A stretch of 64,000 bases of DNA from Eublepharis macularius (Eukaryota; Chordata; Lepidosauria; Squamata; Eublepharidae). Within the stretch, counting starts at the first letter, position 1. The number at the start of each line of letters is the position of its first letter. The translations under genes were made by a program, and so were the position numbers. Location of the stretch: contig NC_072791.1 of assembly GCF_028583425.1 (NCBI RefSeq), positions 15,891,868-15,955,867 on the forward strand, given 5' to 3'. Under the pieces are notes generated by a model. That model was not told the DNA's origin. It saw only the letters and a program-made list of their open reading frames with translations, and did not search any database. This document shows, in pieces, positions 27,201 to 39,200 of this stretch.

Positions 27201-30200
27201 TACAGGGACCTGTCTGCCATATCCTGTCATCCATAGCCTGACAGCAACGGAGAGCTTTTGAGGGGGGGGAGGGGTCTCTGAACTTGCTTCTTCTCTGCCG
27301 AAAGACCTTGTCTCGTCATCCCACTGCTCTAGGTTTGCCATTGGCCAGATGGGAGCAGAGAAATCATACGGCTGGAAATGACGTCATGATGTTATGGGAC
27401 ATTGTTCCAACTCTGCATTTTCCTGTCTGTCATGGGAGTAGGGTTGCCAGTCTCCAAGGAGGGCCTGAAGATCTCCCAGAATTCTAACTGACCTCCAGAT
27501 TACAGAGATCCATTTCCCTGGAGAAAATGGCTGCTTTGGAGGGGGCCTCAATGGCATTATACCATGTTGAGGTCCCTCCCCTTCCCTCCCCAAATTGTGC
27601 CTTCCCCAGGCTCCACCCCCAAATCTCCAGGACTTTCCCAAACCAGAGTTGCAAAAACCCACGCCAGAGTGAGGTTGGGCAACAGGGGGCAAAAGCAGGT
27701 TTTACCATAGAGTTTCAAGTGAATGCTACAACATCTGGTGATGCAGTGATATCACTTCTGGTCATGTGGCTGGAAATGATGCCATGATGTCACAAGACAT
27801 TGTTACGTTAAGTGTCCACCCCTTAAAGTCTCCCTGGGGTTACCAACTGAAGACTGGCAACCTTACGCTGCTCTTCTCAGTTTGGGCGTGTGGCTGGCAA
27901 GGCTGGAGGCATGGTACCCTTGCCCTCTATGCAGAAACACTAACAATTCCTTCCCTAAAGCAGCAAAAAAGTTAGCTGTGCGCTAGAGGGGCTGGTGGTC
28001 CAGCTGCCCGCTGGTGGGGCTCTGAGACCTACTCGAAGTTTCTGGCCTAAGGTTTGAGGACCACTTAGAGCTTCTGTGGTACCTCCATATCGTTCCATTT
28101 GCTGCTGGGTTCAGCAAAAACAAAATGGGAGACAAAATAAGGAGAGGGGAGTATCCCTGAGCCCGAACTGAGCAAATGGGTAGGACCCCAGGTTTGATCT
28201 GAAGTATCTAATGCTTGCCTGGTAGAGTTATACGGCCTACTATAACAGGTCTTCGGTAGAGTTTTTGTATCCTGGGAGAGTTTTTGAGCCTGTATTGATT
28301 GTTTGTATCCTAAGCTGATTATTCATGGACTTACAACAAATCTGCATTGATTTTCCCATAACAAAATTGCATTCATTATTTTGCATTGTCTTGTATTGAG
28401 TATTTCATTTGAAGATTTATATTGGATCCTGAAGTTTAGTGGGCATATTCCTAGGAGATCACCCTTCCAGCTGCCTTTGAGAATGAGCAGTCTCCTCCTT
28501 CGTTGCTGGGTCACAGAGTTCTAAGCCTCCATGTTGCTCCTTCTTGGTAGCTGGCCATTCTGCAAACTGTCTCTTGCACTGTGGCCTTTGCGGTCTCACG
28601 GACGTTTTCCGCATTGGCTTGTCTCTTTGTGAGCTCTGCAGCTTGTTAAGAAGAGAAAACTATTAACTGGGGAGCCAGCAGTTCTGAAGCAAATGTCTTT
28701 GTTTAATTTTGGCACCGAAAGACACTTACCCTGTGGCGTTCATTGGAACACAACTGCCTTTTTAAATTTAATATCCCACCTTCCCCTTCTACTGATCTAG
28801 TATATTCTTCTCTCACCCTTCCTTCAAAGAGCTTAGAGTGGCATGTGTGGTCCTCCACGTACCATTTTATCCTCACAATAACCCTGCGAGGTACGTTAGG
28901 CTGAAGCCCCTTCTGCACCAGAGGCATAACTCCTCACTTTCCCTAAAGTCAAGCCAAAAAGCATGGAATTGGCTTCTATGTGGCCATTTGCACCTCTCTG
29001 AAACTCAATATTAAAATCTTTATTTTTGATACCCAGATATTTAGACCCCTATACAATATTCCCACCTGTGCCAAAGCAAAAAGAATAAAAAGAGAACTTT
29101 CCTCTGTGCTTTCAAACCAGCGATTCATCAATCCTGCGTTGGACTTTAAAAAATTTAAAAAGAGGAAAGAGGGGAGGGGGAAGAATGGAGAGGAGGGGAG
29201 AGGAAGTGGCTGGCTAGATGAGAGCAGCCGATCACGATGCAGTGGCTGGCAGGGGAAAGAGGGTGGAACACCAAAAATGGAATAAAGAGTATGCATGGGG
29301 AAACAGCCTACTGTAAAGCAGATTGTTTAAAAAAAGTTGGGGTGTAAGTGCTCTCAGGAAAGCTGGGGAAAAGCCGCATAGTGGCTGGAGTGACTCCTCC
29401 TGGTGGCAGATCTGGTGCAGATGGTTTTTAAAAAATGCTGCAGTATGGGAACTGAACTGGTGAAACTGATCCATGCAGACTCAGCTTGAGAGTGATGGCC
29501 TGGGCTTACCCATTGAATGTGGATTTGAACCTGGATCTCCCGGAGCTTCGTCTGGCACTCTAACCGCTGCAGCACATTGGCTCTTTCTTTCATCATGGAA
29601 CTCAAGGTGATAGAGATGAGTTCTGTGGTGATCTCCCGTCCAGGCACTGACCAGCCCCATGCCTGCTTAGCTTCTACTGCACGTCCTCCAGTGATACCCT
29701 GGGAATATTTAGGTTTGGTGGAAAGATGGGCTCACACCCTCAGTGGCCCTATTGCTGTGGTCTGGGACAAATCCTCTTCTAAATCCTCTGGGGTTTGAGG
29801 CAGGGCATGTCTCATTCTGCAGTATAATCCCTGCCGTTGTGCGGGAGGTTTTGGGGGAGTGTGGAGGACTGGCTCTCATGCAATGAGATTTTTCAGTTCT
29901 CTCTCTGATCCTTTCGTTCTCATCTTTTTCATTTTAGGAGGAAAACATCAGCAGCGCGGAAGGACAGGGACTTCTTTGAGGTAAGGAGGATGCCATGATC
30001 ACTGAGATTGGGGACGGGGGCTGTGGCTCAGTGGTAGAGCATCTGCCTGGCATGCAGAGGTTCCTCGGTTCAATCCCCAGCATTTCCAGTTCAAATTACC
30101 AGGCAGGAAGTGATGTAAGAGAATCCTGGAGAGCCACTACTGGGCTTGGTAGACAATAGTGACCGTGAAGGTCCAGTGTTCTGATTCGGTATGAGGCACC

Positions 30201-33200
30201 TTCATGTATGTAGGTTCAGATAGGTGTTGTGGAAACTGCACAACAGCGGATTGCTGTTTCTCAAAGCCATGGGAATGGGTGGAGGAGCTCATAGGTGTAG
30301 TGCGTGCCTTGTGCTGATAAGGGCTCACATTTAGTTTGCCTGGAGGAAAGTTTTAGGTAGGTCTGTAGTAGAACAACAGGATTTTTGTCCAGTGGCACCT
30401 TGGGGACCAACAAGATTTTCAGGGTAAAAGCTTTCGGGAGCTCGCATCAGACATGAGTAGGGGTGGATATTCCTGAAGAAGGGAGCTCTGACTCTCAGGG
30501 CCGTATTATTCATAAGGCACACTAGGCCGAAGCCTAGGGGCCCTGTAGGGACTAGCGGCCCGTCAATTTTTTTTTGCTGAGGCACACCCCCAAATAAATT
30601 ACAATTAATTGATTCTCTTACATAACTGCTCCCTTATTGAAGTGAAACAAATTGTCTCTTATATGAAAACAATTATCCATAAATTATATGTATTTTAATA
30701 AATAATTAAACAATTTATTCACTTACAAAAGCAGCGAATCAGGAATAATCACAGCCCAAATATGTGCATAGTAGCAGCTCGCTCACCGGCGTAAGCTTAA
30801 GCTTACGCCGGTGAGCGAGCTGCTACTATGCACATATTGCTTTTGTAACTGCTTTGAAGAAGGGGAAGCCGGAAACGGGACCTCTTGCTAGCTAACCCGT
30901 TGCAGTTACAGTTTCAATATCTATGTTTCAGTATTTGTAAACGACTCTGGCACTGACCAGTGTTTCTGGCAGTTTGAATGTATTTTGGTCTTGCAAGCGT
31001 CTCAGTTGTTGCATTTTGTGAAATCTTCTACGTTGTTGCAGGCTCTAATATCCCAGCTTATTTTGGGGTTATTTGTTGTACTCGCGCCTTTAAACTTGTG
31101 TTTTTGAAATTCCATGTAAGCTTTATAGCTTTTTTCACTGTTTCGTTTACACTCTGTGGATCCTGAAGTGAGCTGTGTGGAAGTTGCGGTTTCTCCCCCA
31201 TCCTCCTGGGTGGAGGGATACTCACTCTCCCAGCACTCTGAGCTTTTTGAGCCATTTGATCCCCTTAGAGTTTGATTCTTTATTATTTAAATAAATATTT
31301 TGTACTTTTGCATAAAATTAATTTGTATTCATATTTTGGAGTGAATTGTAATTTTGCATTAGTTAGTTGGTCACGGTTCTGTTCCTTTCCCTGCTTGTGT
31401 TGTTCGTGACTCTCTTTGCAGTTGGTGGTTTGCTGTGAGGTAGGTAAGGCTGAGCGTGTGCGACTGACCCAAGGTCACCCAAAAAGATTCCATATCAGAG
31501 CAGAGATTCGAACCTGGGCCTCCCAGATCCTAGTCTAACCAGGGCTTTTTTTCAGTGGGAACGCGGTGGAACGGAGTTCCGGAACTTCTTGAAAATGGTC
31601 ACCTGGCTGGTGGTCCCGCCCCCTGATCTCCAGACAGAGGGGAGTTGAGATTGCCCTCTGTGCTGCTGAGTGGTGCGGAGGGCAATCTAAACTCCCCTCT
31701 GTCTGGAGATCAGGGGGTGGGGCCACCAGCCATGTGACCATTTTCTCCGAGGGCAACCCACTGAGTTCAACCACCTCTTTTCCCAGAAAAAAAGCCCTGA
31801 GCCTAACACTCTAACAACTGCCCCATGCTGGTTGCGAAGGACTAGTTCTCTGACCAAGCCACCCAAGAGACTGAACATGTGGAGGACATGGATGCACCAC
31901 TGGGGTTTGGCTCGCTCCTGGCCATTGGTGGTGTGGGAGGCAATGTGTATCACTTTCCATGCTGCTTGCTAGCCAGATCTGAGTCTTGGCTGGCAATGGC
32001 ACTGGAGGAGCCAATGGGCATATCTTGCTTGGGGTGGCGAAATACCTTGAACTGGCCCTGTGAAAGTATCCATGATCTTCAGAGAACTTTTCCAGCTGCT
32101 TGCAGCTATCGCCTTTTACCTAAATAGCATGTCATTTTCACAAGTGATGTGTCATTTTTGGTCTGCTGCATTATTTTGGAGAGGGAAAGCGGCGTGGAAT
32201 AGATCTTGTCAGATCCGATATGCTAAGCAGGGTCAGTGCTTGGATGGGCGACCACCAAGGAAGACTCTGCAGAGGAAGGCACTGGCAAACCACCTCTGTG
32301 TCTCACTTGCCTTGACAGCCCCTGGCTGCGGTTGCCAATAAGTCAGCTGCAACTTGACATCACTTACACATGCACGGATTACTTTTAACTGCTGCAGTAC
32401 CACTGAACAAGAAGTGGAAGGACTGTGGCTCAGTGGTAGAACTTCTGCTTGATATACAGAAGGTCCCAGGTTCAATCCCCAGCATCTCCAGATCAGGTAG
32501 TAGGTGATGTGAAAGATCTCCGCCTGAGACCTTGCAACCAGTCTGAGTAGACAATACGGATCTGATTCAGTATTAGGCAGCTTCACGTGTTCAGGTGGCG
32601 CAGAGCCATTGCAAACTCAGCACACGAATCTTTCTTCCCCGTTAGGAATGCAGCACGGTCTCATCGAGTGAATCTCTTTCTGTCTCTCGTGCTACCTTTA
32701 GGGTTTGTACAACTTCAGTTCTTACGTGGCTTACGTGGCATTCAAACAGAAAAACCTCAAGGAGATCCAGCAAGAAGTTGGGCGCCTGCTCCGTACGAAC
32801 ATATTCAATTCTGCTCTGAGAGAGAAAGCCCGAGCCCAGCACATGATAAAAACAGATGTTACCAAGGAGCTGGAGAAGACCACTTTCCCCTATCGCAAGT
32901 ATGGCTTCGTTCCCTCTCTAACCTTCTCCCCAACTTGTATGGCTCATGGTTGAGTGGCCCTCAGAGCCTTCTCATCAGCTGCAGAACTTGCTTGCATCGC
33001 GTGTAAAGAGGTCTTTTACAAAATTATTACTTCCAAAAGTTCCATTGTCCTCTTGAAATGCTTCTAGTTTCAGATAGGTAGCCGTGTTGGTCTGCAGTAG
33101 AAGAACAAGATTCGGGTCTAGTAGGACCTTAAAGACCAACTGGTCGGTCTTTAAGGTGCCACTGGACCCAAATCTTGCTCTTGAAATGCTACTGCGATTT

Positions 33201-36200
33201 ATTATCCCATGGTTTCTATAAAACAACGTTTTCTTTAAAATGTCCCCTACGATTGAAGGCTTTGGAGGAGTAATTGGCTTTTAAATCTGATATTTAATTT
33301 GTGTATTTACTTCATTTATAGTTTGTCTTTCTCTCTGAGACTCAAGGCGGATTTGAACTAAAGATGGTGCCCTAGGAAAAGTATAATAACACAGCCCACA
33401 AAATTTGAGAACACCTTACTAATAATACTGACAGTAAAGTAGAAATTTCAAGATCAGAGAACAAAGCAATGGAATGGTTGTTGTGGGTTTTTTGGGCTGT
33501 ATTGCCGTGGTCTTGGCATTGTAGTTCCTGACGTTTCGCCAGCAGCTGTGGCTGGCATCTTCAGAGGTGTAGCTCCAAAAGATAGAGATCTCTCAGTGTC
33601 ACAGTGTCTCTCCCTGTGACACTGAGAGATCTCTATCTTTTGGTGCTACACCTCAGAAGATGCCAGCCACAGCTGCTGGTGAAACGTCAGGAACTACAAT
33701 GCCAAGACCACGGCAATACAGCCCGGAAAACCCACAACAACCATCGTTCTCCGGCCGTGAAAGCCTTCGACAATACAAAGCAATGGAACATTACATACAA
33801 TAAATAAAGTAATGCAGCTGGATTATAAAGTTTGGGAACAATGCAACCCCACCCCCAACATAGTATGTACAATGAAGACTACCCTAAATTCCCCTATCAC
33901 ATTGTGCATGTAAAGTGCCATCAAGTTGCATCCGACTTATGGTGACCAGGTAGGGTTTTCAAGACAAGAGATGAGTCGAGATGGTTTGCCATTGCCTGCC
34001 TCTGCATAGTGACTCTGGATTTCCTTGGTGGTCTCCCATCCAAGTACTAACCAAGGCTGACTCTGCTTAGCTTCTAAGATCTGACAAGTACAGGCCATTC
34101 AGATCAGGGGAGCTACCACCTTATTCACTTTATAAGAATGCCTCCGTGAACATTTCCGTTTTGCACGTTCTATGGAATGAGAGAAGTGTGGGAGCCTTTC
34201 TGCCCTCCTCAGGCTGGCCATTCTACCCAGCGGGAGCCACCACTGAGACTGTATGTGTATGGGGAGCTGTCAATCATACCCATTTGCAGGGTAGCACCTT
34301 CAGATGAGCGAAGCTGGCCCAGCAGAGCATAGTGGGAGAGGCAGTCCTGCAGACATGTGGGTCCAAAGCCATTCAGGCTTTGTAGGTGATAGCTAGAACT
34401 TTAAATTGAACCCAGAAACTAATTGCTAACCAATATAGTGACTGCAGAGAAGGTGTAATACACATATTTGGTAGTATGCAGACGAACAGTGCAATCCTAA
34501 GTAGAGTTACTCCAGTCTAAGCCCATTGATTGCAGTGGGTTTAGACAAGTGTAACTGCACTGTAAGTGGACTATGCTCATACTCATAATATGCGTACAAT
34601 ATTGTACAATATAGTTTCAGGTAGGTAGCCGTGTTGGTCTGCATTAGAACAGCAGGGTTTGAGTCCAGTGGCACCTTAGAGACAACAGGATTTTCAGGGT
34701 AGAAGCTCTCAAGAGTCAAATCTCCCTTCTTCAGAATGGATCTCTGTGCAGGGATTTAAAGAACATTCATAACAGGTTCTTCTTTACCTGTGTCCATTCT
34801 AGCTAGTCGAAGGCTGTATTAGACATCATTCTTGTCCTTCCCGTCATGTTTCAGGCAGTCTGTCAGGAAGTATATGTTTTTATCTGTATACTTGTTTGTT
34901 GAGACATCTTAGATTTACAATGAAGTTGGAAAATAGTTCCAGGGATGGCGAGGGATCATAGAACCATAGAGCTGGAAGGGGTCTTAGAGAGCATCTAGTC
35001 CAACCCCCTGCCCAGTACAGGATCAGCCTAAAGCATCCCCGACAAGTATTTGTCCAGCCTTAAAGACTGCCAATGAGGGGGAACTTGTTGAGGATGTCAC
35101 TAACCTTGACATGCTTGTCACAACTGACTTTTCCATGGTTCAAAGGGAACCATGGTGAAAACTGGCAGAACTGTTCCTCACTCCCCACCACCTCCAGAGC
35201 TTATCCCAGGAAACAAAAGGGCTGACTTGCCTTGTATTGTATTTGTACGGAAAGCAGTGGCGGAATGCTTCCGAGTTAGCCCCCACTGCTCCTAAAACAT
35301 TACACCTGTCTGCCTTTACTTTTAACATACTTCTCTTACTCCCTTTAAGGAGCACGGGTGTCAAGCAACCAGCCATAAGGAGTGTCTTGGACCAGCGCTC
35401 GCCGGTGCTGAGCACCTTGCTGCCCATGGCAAAAGACAGCGCTCAGTATCTTTTCCAAGACCATTACCTTCATCCCAGCAAAACTGCCCGCAGCTCGCAG
35501 CTCGATGACCTGCCAGAAATGTCTTCTGTCGTGTCAGAGTCCAAGTAAGGAGTACAGGCCCATTTCACACAATATGGGGCTGCTTAGTCATCAGCATTAG
35601 TCATCGTTATGGGGCAGCTTACATCAGTTCTCGTGGCCCTTCTTACATCAGTTCTCGTGGCCCAAGGTAATGCCAATCGCCACCTTGGGGTCAGGTAGCA
35701 GTTTTCCCCAGGGCTGTTTGGCTAGGGATCCAGGAGGTGTCTTGCTATCTTCTGAGCATGGAGCAGGGGTCACTGGGGCAGTTGGGTGGGGGGCGGTAGT
35801 TGTGAATTTCCTGCATTACGCAGGGGGTTGGACTAGATGACCCTAGAGGTCCCTTCCAACCCTATGATTCTAACGACCACCCAGTGTGCTCTTGACATTG
35901 ATCCCATGTGTGGGTTCTCTGACAAATGCACTTGTACACATTACATCTTACACATCTGCCTAAATGTGCAAAAAGCCTATTGGTTGATGCAGACTGCCTC
36001 TTGTAACATTCTTTATGAATAACTTTCCGGATCTAGAATGCAGTACAACGTAAGATGAACTTTTATTAACTATTTACATAACTTAGAGAGAGAACAAGTA
36101 ACTTGCTATCCCAGCCAGATCTCTCTGCCCATTTTAGCAAAACCCTCTGGGATGTGTAGAACCTGTTAAGCACCACCCACTTAAAGTCATGGTGTCCTCA

Positions 36201-39200
36201 CACCCCCTCATTCCTTCCCCAGCAATAGAAGCAAATTGCACATTTCCACTAGGAACACGTACACAAAGCTGCTTCATGTTGATTCAGACCCTTGATCTGT
36301 CAAGGTCAGAATCGTCTTCTCTGACTGGCAGCTCTCCAGGTTTTCAGGTAGAGGCCTTATTTCTTTACGGAGATAGATCAAGATGGCTAGCCATGTTAGT
36401 CTGTCTGTAGCAGTAGAAAAAAGCAAGAGTCCAGTAGCACCTATAAGACCAACAAAATTTGTGGTAGGGTATGAGCTTTCGTGAGTCACGGCTCACTTCT
36501 TCAGATACTAAAAGAAATGTTGTTATCTGAAGAAGTGAGCTGTGACTCATTAAAGCTCGTACCCTACCACAAATGTTGTTAGTCTTATAGATGCTACTGG
36601 AGTCTTGCTCTTTTTTATTTCTTTATGTTATTTATAGTCCGCCTTTCTCACTGAGACTCATGGCGGATTACACAATATGAAGCCCCTTCTGCGCTGGGGA
36701 CGTAACTCCTCACTTTCCCTGAAGTCAAGCCAAAAGGCATGGAATCAGCTTGTAGGTGGCCGTTCACACCTCTCATCGGAGCTGTGATGAATCGCTGGCA
36801 AAGCTCCGTTGCTGCCTCCTTCTCTGTTGCCCCCAAGCATCTGTTTCTCCATCATGGGATAAAAAGAGAACCTAAAACTCAATTATTTCTGATACCCAGA
36901 TATTTAGCCCCCTATAAAATATTCCCACCAGTGCCAAAGCGAAAAGAATAAAAAGAGAACTTCCTCCTGTCTGCTTTCAAACCAGCGATTCATCCATCCT
37001 GCGCTGGTCTTTAAAAAAAAATTTAAAAGAGGAAAGAGGGGAGGAGAGGAAGGGGAGAAGGAATGGTTGGCTAGATGGAAGTAGCCAATCACAAACAATG
37101 CAGGGGGCCGGCAGGGGGCAGGAGAGGGGGGGGAAGAGGGTGGAACACCAAACATGGAATTATCATTATCATTATCATCTCCCTGTATGCACCCTGTAGG
37201 GTGCTGGGATCAGTAGGTAAACACCTGCTGGTGGTCCCTGGCCCCAGGGAGGCTCAACTGGCCTTGAGCAGGGCCAGGGTGTTTTCGGTCCCAGCCCCGA
37301 TCTGGTAGAATTCTCTTTCGAGGGACACTCGGGCCCACCAAGATCTTACATCCTTTTGGCGGGCCTGCAAGACGGAGATCCTCCGTCAGGCATATGCCAG
37401 CATTAAATCCACCGAATGAGTCTCCCTGCCAGTCTCCTACTTGTGTGTGTGTGTGGGCTACTTGGCCATCTGCCCCCCACGCACGAGCAGCCACAGGATC
37501 CCAATCTACACCTCCACCTTCTTTCATATATGGTGAGCAGGTGAATTGCTGAAATGTTGTGTTTGTGAGATTTGTGATTTTATCGTTCACTCCTGTATAT
37601 TTTGCTGATTATTGTAACCCACCTTGAGCCCGCTTGCAGGGCGGGCGGGCTATAAATTAAATTAATAATAATAAAAGAAAGGAATAAAGAGTATGCATGG
37701 GGAAACAGCCTACCGCAAAGTGGATTTTTAAAAAAAGTTGGGGTATAAACGCTCCCAGGAAAGCTGGAGAAAAGCCGCATGGTGGCTGGAGTGACTCCTC
37801 ATGGCAGCAAATCTGGTGCAGACGGTCATGAAAAAGTGCTGCAGGATGGGAACTGAACCGGCTAAATAGACCCGTGCAGACTCAGCTTCAGTCAGTGCAG
37901 TGCAGTGCAGTGAATGTCCAAGACATTCAAATTGGCTATTTGCATATACATGCAAATTGGCAAAAATTTAAAACCAGCGGAAATCCAATACGGAGCTGAA
38001 GAAATGCTGAAACAGAGCATAAGCAATTCTATGATGGACATATTAAACGACACAGGAACTACTGAGTAGGATCATATTTATAACAAAAGTAGTGAAGTCT
38101 ATGGGCCGTCAATATTTACTGCAAGAGTAGTAAAACCTGTAGTCCCTCCCTATCCCTTTACTGATGGATCTGTTTGAGACAATTTCCTTACAGTTCAGCT
38201 CTCCTATCTGACAGTTTCTCTACACCTTACAAAGTCCCTAGGGATGCTCAAGTGCCCCTCATTTCACGTGTCCCCCCCTCCAATTTTCCACGCACTCGCT
38301 CACACAGTCACATTTCAATTTGTTCCTCATGAATACATTCATGCGTTGGATGTCAGTTCTTCCTCAACTTTTAAAAGTATCCCAGTTTCTGCCACCTCCC
38401 ACATCCATTAATTGAAATGCAGATCTTGACAGTTTCTCACACCTTAAAGAAATGCAAATTGGCAAGTCAAAGGAGCCTAGAGTACTTGTTCTCTCAGTTA
38501 AAACAGAGCTGAATTGGCACTTTGCCCTCCAGAGTCACTCGCAGATGCAGTCACCCAAAGAGAGCGCCCATGAAAGCAGCATTCACACATGCTAAGCAAG
38601 AACAGTCTGCATGTGAACTCAGGGCCGGATCGAGGGGGGGCAGGGGGGGAGTCTGCCCCCGGTGCCGCCAAGTAGGGGGCACCGGGCACAGCTGCCAGCT
38701 GCTGGGAGCGCATGGGTGGCAGCATGGGCGGCCTCCCAGCCCTGCAGACACGCCTGCCCTGCAGACAGGGGGTGGCCGGCTTGCTGTGCGCCCCCTGTCC
38801 TGCGGGTCAGGCAAAAGGCAGCGCAGGGGGCTGGGAAGCCACCCGCACTATTCACCTGCCCCACAGGACAGGGGGCGGCCCAGCCCCCCGTACTGCCTCT
38901 GCCAACTCCGTGGTGCACCGGAGCACCCAGCTTGCTGCGCAGGTGGCACGCTCCACCCTGCACAATGACGTCACGGAAGTGACATTATCATGCAGCACCG
39001 GGAAGGGGGCGGTTGCCCTGGGCACTGGCAACCCTAGATCCGGACCTGAACTGAGGACCACATACAAAATCCTGCAGTTGAGCATACCTGGGTCATTTGC
39101 AACGTGTAGAGAGAGTCAAGAGCTCTCTCGAATAGTTCAGTTTTGCTTCGTTTGCAGAAGGCCAGGAGAGTGTGAGCTTTCCTGACCTCCGCAGGTAGAC

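Noticed and set aside
30009..30080. tRNA gene (GGGGCTGTGGCTCAGTGGTAG...GGTTCAATCCCC)
   Set aside because: A and B boxes are present, but the cloverleaf stems are not kept and the sequence continues into a SINE body shared by more than ten other copies.
38522..39185. Several 90-157-codon frames on both strands
   Set aside because: All lie in the GC-rich MITE 38611-39045 and surrounding sequence; compositional.
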